Positions 26,222-35,470 of a DNA stretch of 64,000 bases are shown here, piece by piece (positions within the stretch are counted from its first letter, which is position 1; each line of letters starts with the position of its first letter). Below the pieces are notes generated by a model. That model did no database searches. It worked only from the letters and a program-made list of their open reading frames with translations, and was not told the DNA's origin. A program made the position numbers and the translations under genes. Source of the stretch: Plumapathes pennacea. Lineage: Eukaryota > Cnidaria > Anthozoa > Antipatharia > Myriopathidae. The stretch covers positions 3,353,501-3,417,500 of the forward strand of contig OZ038467.1 in NCBI GenBank assembly GCA_964036295.1. The letters run 5' to 3'.

Positions 26222-26761
26222 CCATAAAAAGTACTAGAGAATCGAAAAAACTACTAAGCGCTGAAAAGCAGTCCCTTGAGTTAAACATCAAACATCGAGG
26301 ACATTTTAGGGTGGAAGAGACACGAAATGGAATAAAGGATTTCAACTCATAGACAGTATTAAAGTTGTAGATTCATTATCAACATGGTGAAATCAACAGA
26401 ACCGTCACTAACCTACGCATCATTCTCTGTATTCGGCAAGCCTTTAATAGCATTTTGAGATTAATAAACAAAAATGTCACTTCACTTTTGGTAACTAGGT
26501 ATAAATGCATATTTATAAATGTTACTGGTTGATGTCGGCTTTGTTAATGGCCCGCTTATACCAGAAAAGCTGCCGGCGGACGGCAGGCGTCCAGCGGTTA
26601 CTAACAAAAGAACTCCATGTTCGCTTTGTGAAGATCAACTATACTGCAATCAACATGAGGGAAAGAAATATAAGGACAGGAGTCTTGATTTGATGGAGCT
26701 TGTTCGTTGAGCAATGTGTCGTATCTTAACTGTTTAATTCCCCTCTGAAATAACCGACTGA
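26222..26761 (+). repeat. Duplicated unit: intergenic segment
   Basis: Shared 3' flank of the unit, containing AATAAA, the GGCCCGCTTATACCAG word and the CTGCCGGCGGACGGCAG palindrome. The same block occurs at 30,038, 31,513, 33,543, 35,134, 54,030, 54,854 and 56,440. No gene is recognised. Confidence 0.8.
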
Positions 26762-26960
26762 CATGACTACCACGCCTCCGAATTCAGCAAACGCAGTCCT
26801 GGGTAGAAAAAAAGGACTAGCAGTAAGTCATAAATACTTCTGTAAAGTAATATCGGACAAATTGTTCAAAGCTTGTATATTTAAGGCTTCTTTTTATATA
26901 CTTATTATTATATAGAGGATATTACACGGCGGCGCGAAGATATGAATTTTATTTTCCAGT
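26762..26960 (+). pseudogene. Peptide precursor copy 2: truncated exon 1
   Basis: A remnant of exon 1 without promoter or signal-peptide codons. It begins CATGACTACCACG, encodes a pro-region ending V-L-G-R-K-K-G-L-A and keeps the donor GTAAGT. The intron then runs into unrelated repeat sequence (GGATATTACACGGCGG), so no exon 2 follows. The identical structure at 32,041 shows that the damage predates the local duplication. Confidence 0.75.
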
Positions 26961-27137
26961 GGTAAAAACAATATTTTACGAACGGCGGTTACTAACAAAA
27001 GAACTCCATGTTCGCTTTGTGAAGATCAACTATACTACAATCAACTCGAGAGAAAAAAATAAAAGGACAGGAGTCTTAATTTGATGGAGCTTGTTCGTTG
27101 AGCAATGTGTCGTATCTTGACTGTATTGATATTAAAA

Positions 27138-28912
27138 CTAGACTGGCCTTGCCAGTGAGCTCGCGGCGTGAGTTGGGTCGAGACCAGAATATAAAATGGA
27201 AAGTAGGGGACAAGAGCGGAACTCCCAAGAGAGACTTCCAATTTCTCACCATAAAAATATCACACAGTATAGAGAACTTGGCTTTTAACACCTTGCTCTT
27301 TTGACACCTTGATTAAACTAAAAATTATTATTACAACACTCATACACTTGCTTCTTAAAGGTTGAGCGACCCTGCATCTTGAGAATGCGTGACATATCTT
27401 TTTATGCACAATCGATTTTGACAGTTTGACCTTGACTCATATTTCTAATCAGAGGCCACGATTAATCCAGCCTTCGCTTCACTACTTATGTGTTTTCTTT
27501 TCTTAACTCAATACGTTTCTTCTATCAGGCTTTCGAGTATTCGTGCTCTGTAACAAATATAAAATTGAAAGCGAGGAATGTCACACGACAGATGTTTACA
27601 ATATTATTGCGCTTTTGTTCACAGTGTGTTCAGTCCATTTGTGACTGCAAACTCAATCCTCAGAATTATTTCGGTGTATTTTTCATTTCTGGTATTTAAT
27701 GAACATTGCGAAACAAAGACTACATGATCGAATGAAAGAAACACTTCAACAGGCAATGTACGATACGCAGAAGAATTTTATGAGGCAACAGATGTCATGT
27801 ACAGAGTAAGGCATGAAGCGTCATTGTTTTACGGCTAAAGCTCACCGTAGCTTTGGTTTCTGTTTTCGCCCTGTTATCTTCCCAAAAGTATTTCGTGTCG
27901 CCACAGAAAGTTTCGTTGGGACTAAATACTTATCGGCGACAGAGATATTTGCAATACCCCAGAAGTACCATCAAACATTTGTTTACGGCTATTCTCAAAG
28001 CTTGTGCGGTGAACGCGAGCCAAAATCTTTTCCTAAAATCCAGTTTATCCATGCCTATTCCACAGAGCCAAATGGCGTTGAATTTGAATGGGATGCAGTT
28101 TACTTTTTCGCTTCACTACTTATATGTTTTCTTTTATTAACTCAATACGTTTCTTTCTATCAGGCTTTCGAGTATTCGTGCTCTGTAAGAAATATAAAAT
28201 TGACAGCGAGGAATGTCACACGAGAGATGTTTACAATATTATTGCGCTTTTGTTCACAGTGTGTTCAGTCCATTTGTGACTGCAAACTCAATCCTCAGAA
28301 TTATTTCGGTGTATTTTTCATTTCTGGTATTCACTGACCATTGCGAAACAAAGGCTACATGATCGAATGAAAGAAACACTTCAACAGGCAATGTACGATA
28401 CGCAGAAGAATTTTATGAGGCAACAGATGTCATGTACAGAGTAAAGCATAAAGCGTCATTGTTTTACGGCTAAAGCTCACCGTAGCTTTGGTTTCTGCTT
28501 TCGCCCTGTTATCTTCCCAAAAGTATTTCGTGTCGCCACAGAAAGTTTCGTCGGGACTAAATATTTATCGGCGACAGCGGTACCATCAAATATTTGTATA
28601 CGGCTATTCTCAAAGCTTCCGCGGTGAACGCGAGCCAAAATCGTTCCCGAAAATCCAGTTTATCCGTGCCTATTCCACAGAGCCAAATGGTGTTGAGTTT
28701 GGATGGGATGCAGTTAACTTTTACACACAAGTAACGAGCAATTCAGTGGCCACATCTCGAGTTGTTTAGCGAAGTCAATTACGTCATCGCCCAGCACGTG
28801 ATAATATGAACCAATCACCGTGTGCTGATCCTCGACCCACAAAAAGGAAAAAAATAAAAAAATAAAAATCTCCATTCTTAAGCTCTCGTGGGCCCCAGGC
28901 CCCCGCGAGCAA
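27138..28912 (-). mobile_element. Helitron-like element, copy 1
   Basis: The insertion is proven by an empty site. The duplicate at 32,411-32,420 reads TTAAAATAAG without a break, while here 1,775 bp sit between ATTAAAA and TAAGG, with no target duplication and an A|T junction. On the minus strand the element begins TTGCTCGCGG with a terminal hairpin and ends with a short hairpin (ACTGGC-AAG-GCCAGT) directly before CTAG, as Helitron-type 3' ends do. It lacks the canonical 5' TC. Inside, about 330 bp are tandemly duplicated (27,480-27,810 and 28,130-28,450). No helicase is encoded, so the element is non-autonomous. An alternative reading is a 2-bp TT duplication by another element type. Confidence 0.65.
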
Positions 28913-29113
28913 TAAGGTGCGGGGTATTCTGTAATTTAGCCATTGTTTAATTCCACTCTGAAATAACCGGCTGACAGTTGTATGGCCATATAATAGTAAA
29001 TAATTGTCTATTGAGTTGGCGTGTCAATGTGACTGAATCAACACTAAGGCCAAGATAATTAGCGTTTTACACAGTATGTGTCAGTAACTGCACCTGAAGA
29101 TATTTTCTAGTGG
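28913..29113 (+). repeat. Duplicated unit: promoter-proximal segment
   Basis: Common 5' flank of the peptide genes, with GTCTATTGAGTTGGCGTGTC and AATCAACACTAAGGCC. Its near-identical partner is at 32,417-32,617. Confidence 0.75.
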
Positions 29114-29121
29114 ATAAATAG
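29114..29121 (+). promoter_or_regulatory. TATA box of peptide copy 3
   Basis: ATAAATAG lies 102 bp before the ATG. The same spacing recurs in copies 4, 5 and 6. Confidence 0.6.
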
Positions 29122-29215
29122 CCGCTCAACACGTACACTCGCAGTTAAACCTTTTCAGAGGATCTTTTTAGACACGACTGCCGCAGTTGCTTCAACAAAA
29201 ATTAGGCGGGAAAAC

Positions 29216-29523
29216 ATGAATTATCGGTTGGTTATTATCCTCTCCATGCTACTCATGACAGTGCATGGGACTCCCCCGGAACAGGAGGAGCTTGAAGCAA
29301 GCCCATGCGTGGGTAGAAAAAAAAGGACTAACAGTAAGTCATAAGTACTTATGTGAAGTAATATTGGACAGGTTGTTCAAAGCTTGTAATTTAAGGCTTC
29401 TTTTTTTTTTCACATTTTACACAACAGGTCAAACGAGCCATACGAAACGTATGTAGAACCGCCCGGATGCTTGACTGCAAAAAAGAACTTGAAGATGATG
29501 AAGATTTCAGTAGAGAAACGTGA
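29216..29523 (+). pseudogene. Peptide precursor copy 3, frameshifted
   Basis: A complete promoter, exon 1 (29,216-29,333), a 94-bp GT-AG intron and exon 2 (29,428-29,523) are all present, with a poly(A) signal at 29,597. The signal peptide (MNYRLVIILSMLLMTVHG) and pro-region are intact up to G-R-K-K. After that an A-run of eight, where intact copies have seven, shifts the frame. Spliced translation then reads exon 2 out of frame and stops within a few codons, losing the cysteine core. Exon 2 itself is undamaged. The extra A also occurs in copy 6, so it is either inherited or a shared homopolymer base-calling problem. Exon 1 also has an unusual extra Cys in the pro-region (SPCVG). Confidence 0.75.
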
Positions 29524-29821
29524 TGACTTTCAAGCTGTATTACTAACAGCAAGATAGCAGTGTTCAGGCCTTGCTACATTTGACCATCAAAGTTTCAATA
29601 AAGTTATTACTGAAGACTTTTTCTTTGTAATGTGTAGCTGTTGACACCAACGGCGTCGTTTTATTCACGAATTGTCGAACTGAACGCGACACGGTAAACA
29701 CTAGTCTTTATCCTGTCTCAGCCAAGCACCAGAAAATTAATCATGACGCTCTGCGCAGACTATTTCAAATTTCATATCTAATGGCGCATTCGATTCGGTC
29801 GATTCCGAAATAGAAATAGCG

Positions 29822-30037
29822 ATGTTGATCAGTAGAATTCTTTGGTTTGGAGCTGACTTGGGTAGGAATGCATCAGGAGCTGTTCAAAATGCCACTGTGA
29901 AGGTTTTCAAAACAATTTCGAACAAAATTCCTCCCGCAACAAGCAACCCTTATTCCGGAATAGACTCAATCGAACGCGCCCTAAATCACCGTATATGTGT
30001 CAATTGGGGATCGCGAGGAAAGAGAAAGCTTGCATGA
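29822..30037 (+). CDS. 71-aa ORF of the duplicated unit, copy B
   Basis: Same family as copy A, differing at a few residues (GRNASG, NATVKVF, final A). The upstream frame is broken by a missing A (CTAATGG against CTAAATGG in copy E), so only the ATG start at 29,822 is shared by all copies. Confidence 0.3.
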   Translation: MLISRILWFGADLGRNASGAVQNATVKVFKTISNKIPPATSNPYSGIDSIERALNHRICVNWGSRGKRKLA

Positions 30038-30700
30038 CCATAAAAAGTATTGGAGAATCGAAAAAAGTACTAAGCGCTGAAAAGCAGTCTCTTGAGTTAA
30101 ACATCAAACATCGAGGACATTTTAGGATGGAAGAGACACGAAATGGAATAAAGGATTTCAACTCATAGACAGTATTAAAGTTGTAGATTCATTATCAACA
30201 TGGTGAAATCAACAGAACCCCGTCACTAACCTACGCATCATTCTCTGTATTTGGCAAGCCTTTATAGCATTTTGAGATCAATAAACAAAAATGTCACTTC
30301 ACTTTTGGTAAGGTATAAATGCATATTTATAAATGTTACTGGTTGATATCGGCTTTGTTAATACCAGAAAACTGCCGGCGGACGGCAGGCGTCCAGTGGA
30401 TACTAACATAAGAACTCCATGTTCGCTTTGTGAAGATCAACTATTACAATCAACATGAGAAAAAGAATTAAAAAGACAGGAGTCTTAATTTGATGTAGCT
30501 TGTTCGTTGAGCAATGTGTCGTATCTTGACTGTTTAATTCCCCTCTGAAATAACCGGTTGACAGTTGTCCGGCCATTCATTAGTAAATAATTGTCTATTG
30601 AGTTGGCGTGTCAATGTGACTGAGTCAACACTAATGCCAAGATAATTAGCGTTTTACACAGTATGTGTCAGTAACTCCACCTGCAGATACTTTCCAGTGG
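30038..30700 (+). repeat. Duplicated unit: flank between copy B and peptide copy 4
   Basis: Shared unit sequence with AATAAACAAAAATG, the CTGCCGGCGG palindrome and the promoter-proximal block. No separate gene is seen. Confidence 0.75.
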
Positions 30701-30708
30701 ATAAATAG
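30701..30708 (+). promoter_or_regulatory. TATA box of peptide copy 4
   Basis: ATAAATAG, 102 bp upstream of the start codon. It is conserved in position across the family. Confidence 0.65.
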
Positions 30709-30802
30709 CCGCTCAACACGTACACTCGCAGTTAAACCTTTTCAGAGGATCTTTTTAGACACGACTGCCGCAGTTGCTTTACCAAAAACCAGGCGGGAAA
30801 AC

Positions 30803-31096
30803 ATGGATTATCAGTTGGTTATTATACTCTCCATGCTACTCATGACAGTGCATGGAACAGATGCACTTGAGCCAAACGTACCCGTGGGTAGAAAAAAAGG
30901 ACTAACAGTAAGTCATAAGTACTTATGTGAAGTAATATTGGACAGGTTGTTCAAAGCTTGTAATTTAAGGCTTCTTTTTTTTTCACATTTTACACAACAG
31001 GTCAAACGAGCCATACGAAACGTATGTAGAACCGCCCGGATGCTTAACTGCAAAAAAGAACTTGAAGATGATGAAGATTTCAGTATAGAAACGTGA
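30803..31096 (+). CDS. Secreted cysteine-peptide precursor, copy 4 (intact)
   Basis: Two exons: 30,803-30,907 and 31,001-31,096, with a 93-bp intron (GTAAGT...CACAACAG). The 66-aa product has four parts. Residues 1-18 are a signal peptide (MDYQLVIILSMLLMTVHG). A short acidic pro-region runs to GRKK (29-32). A basic pair KR at 37-38 follows. Then comes A-I-R-N-V-C-R-T-A-R-M-L-N-C (39-52), closed by KK and an acidic tail. The two Cys are separated by seven residues and probably form one disulfide. This copy has Asn where the others have Asp before the second Cys. GRKK, KR and KK are plausible prohormone-convertase sites. A TATA box at 30,701 and AATAAA at 31,170 complete the gene. I do not recognise the peptide. 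The layout fits a neuropeptide or antimicrobial peptide precursor. The intron is a multiple of three with no stop, so a retained form would stay in frame. Confidence 0.75.
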   Translation: MDYQLVIILSMLLMTVHGTDALEPNVPVGRKKGLTVSHKYLCEVILDRLFKACNLRLLFFSHFTQQVKRAIRNVCRTARMLNCKKELEDDEDFSIET

Positions 31097-31296
31097 TGAC
31101 TTTCAAGCTGTATTACTAACAACAAGATAGCAGTGTTCAGGCCTTGCTACATTTGACCATCAAAGTTTCAATAAAGTTATTACTGAAGACTTTGTCTTTG
31201 TAATGTGTAGCTGTTGACACTAACGGCGTCGTTTATTTAATGAATTTCTTATTTAAGGGCGCATTCGATTAGGTCGATTCCGAAATAGGAATAGCG

Positions 31297-31512
31297 ATGT
31301 TGATCAGTAGAATTCTTTGGTTTGGAGCTGACTTGGGTAGAGATGTGTCGGGAGCTGTTCAAAATGCCAGTGTGAAGGTTCTCAAAACAATTTCGAACAA
31401 AATTCCTCCCGCAACAAGCAACCCTTATTCCGGAATAGACTCAATCGAACGCGCCCTAAATCACCGTATATGTGTCAATTGGGGATCGCGAGGAAAGAGA
31501 AAACTTGTATGA
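31297..31512 (+). CDS. 71-aa ORF of the duplicated unit, copy C
   Basis: Protein identical to copy A, as expected from the 5.3-kb local duplication. No independent evidence of function. Confidence 0.3.
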   Translation: MLISRILWFGADLGRDVSGAVQNASVKVLKTISNKIPPATSNPYSGIDSIERALNHRICVNWGSRGKRKLV

Positions 31513-32040
31513 CCATAAAAAGTACTAGAGAATCGAAAAAACTACTAAGCGCTGAAAAGCAGTCCCTTGAGTTAAACATCAAACATCGAGGACATTTTAG
31601 GGTGGAAGAGACACGAAATGGAATAAAGGATTTCAACTCATAGACAGTATTAAAGTTGTAGATTCATTATCAACATGGTGAAATCAACAGAACCGTCACT
31701 AACCTACGCATCATTCTCTGTATTCGGCAAGCCTTTAATAGCATTTTGAGATTAATAAACAAAAATGTCACTTCACTTTTGGTAACTAGGTATAAATGCA
31801 TATTTATAAATGTTACTGGTTGATGTCGGCTTTGTTAATACCAGAAAGCTGCCGGCGGACGGCAGGCGTCCAGTGGATACTAACATAAGAACTCCATGTT
31901 CGCTTTGTGAAGATCAACTATACTGCAATCAACATGAGAGAAAGAAATAAAAGGACTGGAGTCTTAATTTGATGGAGCTTGTTCGTTGAGCAATGTGTCG
32001 TATCTTAACTGTTTAATTCCTCTCTGAAATAACCGACTGA
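31513..32040 (+). repeat. Duplicated unit: intergenic segment
   Basis: Near-identical to 26,222-26,761, minus a short GGCCCGCTT-containing stretch. No gene is seen. Confidence 0.75.
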
Positions 32041-32239
32041 CATGACTACCACGCCTCCGAATTCAGCAAACGCAGTCCTGGGTAGAAAAAAAGGACTAGC
32101 AGTAAGTCATAAATACTTCTGTAAAGTAATATCGGACAAATTGTTCAAAGCTTGTATATTTAAGGCTTCTTTTTATATACTTATTATTATATAGAGGATA
32201 TTACACGGCGGCGCGAAGATATGAATTTTATTTTCCAGT
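32041..32239 (+). pseudogene. Peptide precursor copy 2': truncated exon 1 (duplicate)
   Basis: Almost base-for-base duplicate of the remnant at 26,762: a signal-less exon 1 end with G-R-K-K-G-L-A and a GTAAGT donor, but no exon 2. Confidence 0.75.
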
Positions 32240-32404
32240 GGTAAAAACAATATTTTACGAACGGCGGTTACTAACAAAAGAACTCCATGTTCGCTTTGTG
32301 AAGATCAACTATACTACAATCAACTCGAGAGAAAAAAATAAAAGGACAGGAGTTTTAATTTGATGGAGCTTGTTCGTTGAGCAATGTGTCGTATCTTGAC
32401 TGTA

Positions 32405-32425
32405 TTGATATTAAAATAAGGTGCG
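32405..32425 (+). other. Empty site of Helitron-like copy 1
   Basis: Here TTAAAATAAGG is continuous. In the paralogous stretch at 27,131 a 1,775-bp element splits it between AAAA and TAAGG. Confidence 0.8.
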
Positions 32426-32617
32426 GGGTATTCTGTAATTTAGCCATTGTTTAATTCCACTCTGAAATAACCGGCTGACAGTTGTATGGCCATATAATAG
32501 TAAATAATTGTCTATTGAGTTGGCGTGTCAATGTGACTGAATCAACACTAAGGCCAAGATAATTAGCGTTTTACACAGTATGTGTCAGTAACTGCAACTG
32601 AAGATATTTTCTAGTGG

Positions 32618-32625
32618 ATAAATAG
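32618..32625 (+). promoter_or_regulatory. TATA box of peptide copy 6
   Basis: ATAAATAG, 102 bp before the start codon. Confidence 0.6.
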
Positions 32626-32719
32626 CCGCTCAACACGTACACTCGCAGTTAAACCTTTTCAGAGGATCTTTTTAGACACGACTGCCGCAGTTGATTCAAC
32701 AAAAATTAGGCGGGAAAAC

Positions 32720-33027
32720 ATGAATTATCGGTTGGTTATTATCCTCTCCATGCTACTCATGACAGTGCATGGGACTCCCCCGGAACAGGAGGAGCTTGAA
32801 GCAAGCCCATGCGTGGGTAGAAAAAAAAGGACTAACAGTAAGTCATAAGTACTTATGTGAAGTAATATTGGACAGGTTGTTCAAAGCTTGTAATTTAAGG
32901 CTTCTTTTTTTTTTCACATTTTACACAACAGGTCAAACGAGCCATACGAAACGTATGTAGAACCGCCCTGATGCTTGACTGCAAAAAAGAACTTGAAGAT
33001 GATGAAGATTTCAGTAGAGAAACGTGA
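32720..33027 (+). pseudogene. Peptide precursor copy 6, frameshifted
   Basis: Duplicate of copy 3: exon 1 32,720-32,837, exon 2 32,932-33,027, AATAAA at 33,101. It shares the eight-A run after the G-R-K-K codons that throws exon 2 out of frame. It also has a private change in exon 2, where the core Arg becomes Leu (C-R-T-A-L-M-L-D-C), which is expected once constraint is lost. Promoter, splice sites and both Cys codons remain. Confidence 0.75.
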
Positions 33028-33326
33028 TGACTTTCAAGCTGTATTACTAACAGCAAGATAGCAGTGTTCAGGCCTTGCTACATTTGACCATCAAAGTTTC
33101 AATAAAGTTATTACTGAAGACTTTGTCTTTGTAATGTGCAGCTGTTGACACCAACGGCGTCGTTTTATTCACGAATTGTCGAACTGAACGCGACACGGTA
33201 AACACTAGTCTTTATCCTGTCCCAGCCAAGCACCAGAAAATTAATCATGACGCTCTGCGCAGACTATTTCAAATTTCATATCTAAATGGCGCATTCGATT
33301 CGGTCGATTCCGAAATAGGAATAGCG

Positions 33327-33542
33327 ATGTTGATCAGTAGAATTCTTTGGTTTGGAGCTGACTTGGGTAGGAATGCATCGGGAGCTGTTCAAAATGCCAA
33401 TGTGAAGGTTTTCAAAACAATTTCGAACAAAATTCCTCCCGCAACAAGCAACCCTTATTCCGGAATAGACTCAATCGAACGCGCCCTAAATCACCGTATA
33501 TGTGTCAATTGGGGATCGCGAGGAAAGAGAAAGCTTGCATGA
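33327..33542 (+). CDS. 71-aa ORF of the duplicated unit, copy D
   Basis: Family member with GRNASG and NANVKVF variants. Here the frame is also open upstream of the ATG for about 60 codons, through AKHQKINHDALRR. A longer protein or an upstream exon junction after CCTGTCCCAG therefore cannot be excluded. Confidence 0.3.
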   Translation: MLISRILWFGADLGRNASGAVQNANVKVFKTISNKIPPATSNPYSGIDSIERALNHRICVNWGSRGKRKLA

Positions 33543-34203
33543 CCATAAAAAGTATTGGAGAATCGAAAAAAGTACTAAGCGCTGAAAAGCAGTCTCTTGA
33601 GTTAAACATCAAACATTGAGGACATTTTAGGGTGGAAGAGACACGAAATGGAATAAAGGATTTCAACTCATAGACAGTATTAAAGTTGTAGATTCATTAT
33701 CAACATGGTGAAATCAACAGAACCGTCACTAACCTACGCATCATTCTCTGTATTTGGCAAGCCTTTATAGCATTTTGAGATCAATAAACAAAAATGTCAC
33801 TTCACTTTTGGTAAGGTATAAATGCATATTTATAAATGTTACTGGTTGATATCGGCTTTGTTAATACCAGAAAACTGCCGGCGGACGGCAGGCGTCCAGT
33901 GGATACTAACATAAGAACTCCATGTTCGCTTTGTGAAGATCAACTATTACAATCAACATGAGAAAAAGAATTAAAAAGACAGGAGTCTTAATTTGATGTA
34001 GCTTGTTCGTTGAGCAATGTGTCGTATCTTGACTGTTTAATTCCCCTCTGAAATAACCGGTTGACAGTTGTGCGGCCATTCATTAGTAAATAATTGTCTA
34101 TTGAGTTGGCGTGTCAATGTGACTGAGTCAACACTAATGCCAAGATAATTAGCGTTTTACACAGTATGTGTCAGTAACTCCACCTGCAGATACTTTCCAG
34201 TGG
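33543..34203 (+). repeat. Duplicated unit: flank before peptide copy 5
   Basis: Shared unit sequence closely matching 30,038-30,700. No gene is seen. Confidence 0.75.
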
Positions 34204-34211
34204 ATAAATAG
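34204..34211 (+). promoter_or_regulatory. TATA box of peptide copy 5
   Basis: ATAAATAG, 102 bp upstream of the ATG, in the same context as copy 4. Confidence 0.65.
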
Positions 34212-34305
34212 CCGCTCAACACGTACACTCGCAGTTAAACCTTTCCAGAGGATCTTTTTAGACACGACTGCCGCAGTTGCTTTACCAAAAATCAGGCGGG
34301 AAAAC

Positions 34306-34618
34306 ATGGATTATCAGTTGGTTATTATACTCTCCATGCTACTCATGACAGTGCATGGGACTCCCCCGGCGAAACCGGAGGAGTATGAGCCAAACGCACC
34401 CGTGGGTAGAAAAAAAGGACTAACAGTAAGTCATAAGTACTTATGTGAAGTAATATTGGACAGGTTGTTCAAAGCTTGTAATTTAAGGCTTCTTTTTTTT
34501 TTTTTCACATTTTACACAACAGGTCAAACGAGCCATACGAAACGTATGTAGAACCGCCCGGATGCTTGACTGCAAAAAAGAACTTGAAGATGATGAAGAT
34601 TTCAGTAGAGAAACGTGA
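34306..34618 (+). CDS. Secreted cysteine-peptide precursor, copy 5 (intact)
   Basis: Exon 1 34,306-34,425 and exon 2 34,523-34,618 around a 97-bp intron, AATAAA at 34,692. The 71-aa precursor has an 18-residue signal peptide, then an acidic Pro/Glu pro-region (TPPAKPEEYEPNAPV) ending in GRKK. KR follows, then the core A-I-R-N-V-C-R-T-A-R-M-L-D-C, KK, and a strongly acidic tail (ELEDDEDF). The basic core and acidic pro-pieces balance in charge, as in many cationic peptide precursors. The start is fixed by the signal peptide and the TATA distance. This is the cleanest copy of the recent set. The family is unknown to me. Processing and amidation at G-R-K are inferred. Confidence 0.78.
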
Positions 34619-34917
34619 TGACTTTCAAGCTGTATTACTAACAGCAAGATAGCAGTGTTCAGGCCTTGCTACATTTGACCATCAAAGTTTCAATAAAGTT
34701 ATTACTGAAGACTTTGTCTTTGTAATGTGTAGCTGTTGACACTAACGGCCTCATTTTATTTACGAATTGTCGAACTGAACGAGACACGGTGAACACTAGT
34801 CTTTATCCTGTCTCAGCCAAGCACCAGAAAATTAATTATGACGCTCTGCGCAGACTATTTCAAATTTCATATCTAAATGGCGCATTCGATTCGGTCGATT
34901 CCGAAATAGGAATAGCG

Positions 34918-35133
34918 ATGTTGATCAGTAGAATTCTTTGGTTTGGAGCTGACTTGGGTAGGAATGCATCGGGAGCTGTTCAAAATGCCAATGTGAAGGT
35001 TTTCAAAACAATTTCGAACAAAATTCCTCCCGCAACAAGCAACCCTTATTCCGGAATAGACTCAATCGAACGCGCCCTAAATCACCGTATATGTGTCAAT
35101 TGGGGATCGCGAGGAAAGAGAAAGCTTGCATGA
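34918..35133 (+). CDS. 71-aa ORF of the duplicated unit, copy E
   Basis: Same family. In this copy the frame is open further upstream to a GTG at 34,789, giving 114 codons that include NGAFDSVDSEIGIAM. A possible acceptor (TTATCCTGTCTCAG) ends near 34,818. Other copies have stops or frameshifts there, so ATG at 34,918 is the conservative start. Unrecognised. Confidence 0.3.
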   Translation: MLISRILWFGADLGRNASGAVQNANVKVFKTISNKIPPATSNPYSGIDSIERALNHRICVNWGSRGKRKLA

Positions 35134-35470
35134 CCATAAAAAGTATTGGAGAATCGAAAAAACTACTAAGCGCTGAAAAGCAGTCCCTTGAGTTAAACAT
35201 CAAACATCGAGGATATTTTAGGGTGGAAGAGACACGAAATGGAATAAAGGATTTCAACTCATAGACAGTATTAAAGTTGTAGATTCATTATCAGCATGGT
35301 GAAATCAACAGAACCGTCACTAACCTACGCATCATTCTCTGTATTCAGCAAACCTTTAATAGCATTTTAAGATTAATAAACAAAAATGTCACTTCACTTT
35401 TGGTAATTGAGGTATGAATGCGTATTTATAAATGTTACTGGTTGATGTCGGCTTTGTTAATGGCCCGCTT
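35134..35470 (+). repeat. Duplicated unit: 3' flank, cut by an insertion
   Basis: Standard unit flank ending at ATGGCCCGCTT, where the 2-kb fold-back element begins. The unit continues at 37,436 with ATACCAGAAAGC. Confidence 0.8.

Noticed and set aside
27813-28337. 174-codon ORF in Helitron-like copy 1
   Set aside because: It runs antisense to the element's terminal orientation, crosses an internal tandem duplication and is not open in copy 2. A tail reading I-A-K-Q-R-L-H-D-R-M in another frame looked like a receptor C-terminus, but the preceding frame is broken and no helices are recognisable.
29265-29456. 63-codon ORF in peptide copies 3 and 6
   Set aside because: It reads a shifted frame through exon 1 and the intron and ends in exon 2; a shadow of the frameshifted gene.
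30665-31096. 143-codon uninterrupted ORF over peptide copy 4
   Set aside because: It reads through the promoter, 5' UTR and a canonical GT-AG intron; the two-exon model with signal peptide explains the sequence better.
34918-35133. 71-aa ORF as part of a reverse transcriptase
   Set aside because: The upstream F-D-S-V-D resembles an RT word but nothing else matches RT, and the true RT scrap at 38,694 is unrelated.
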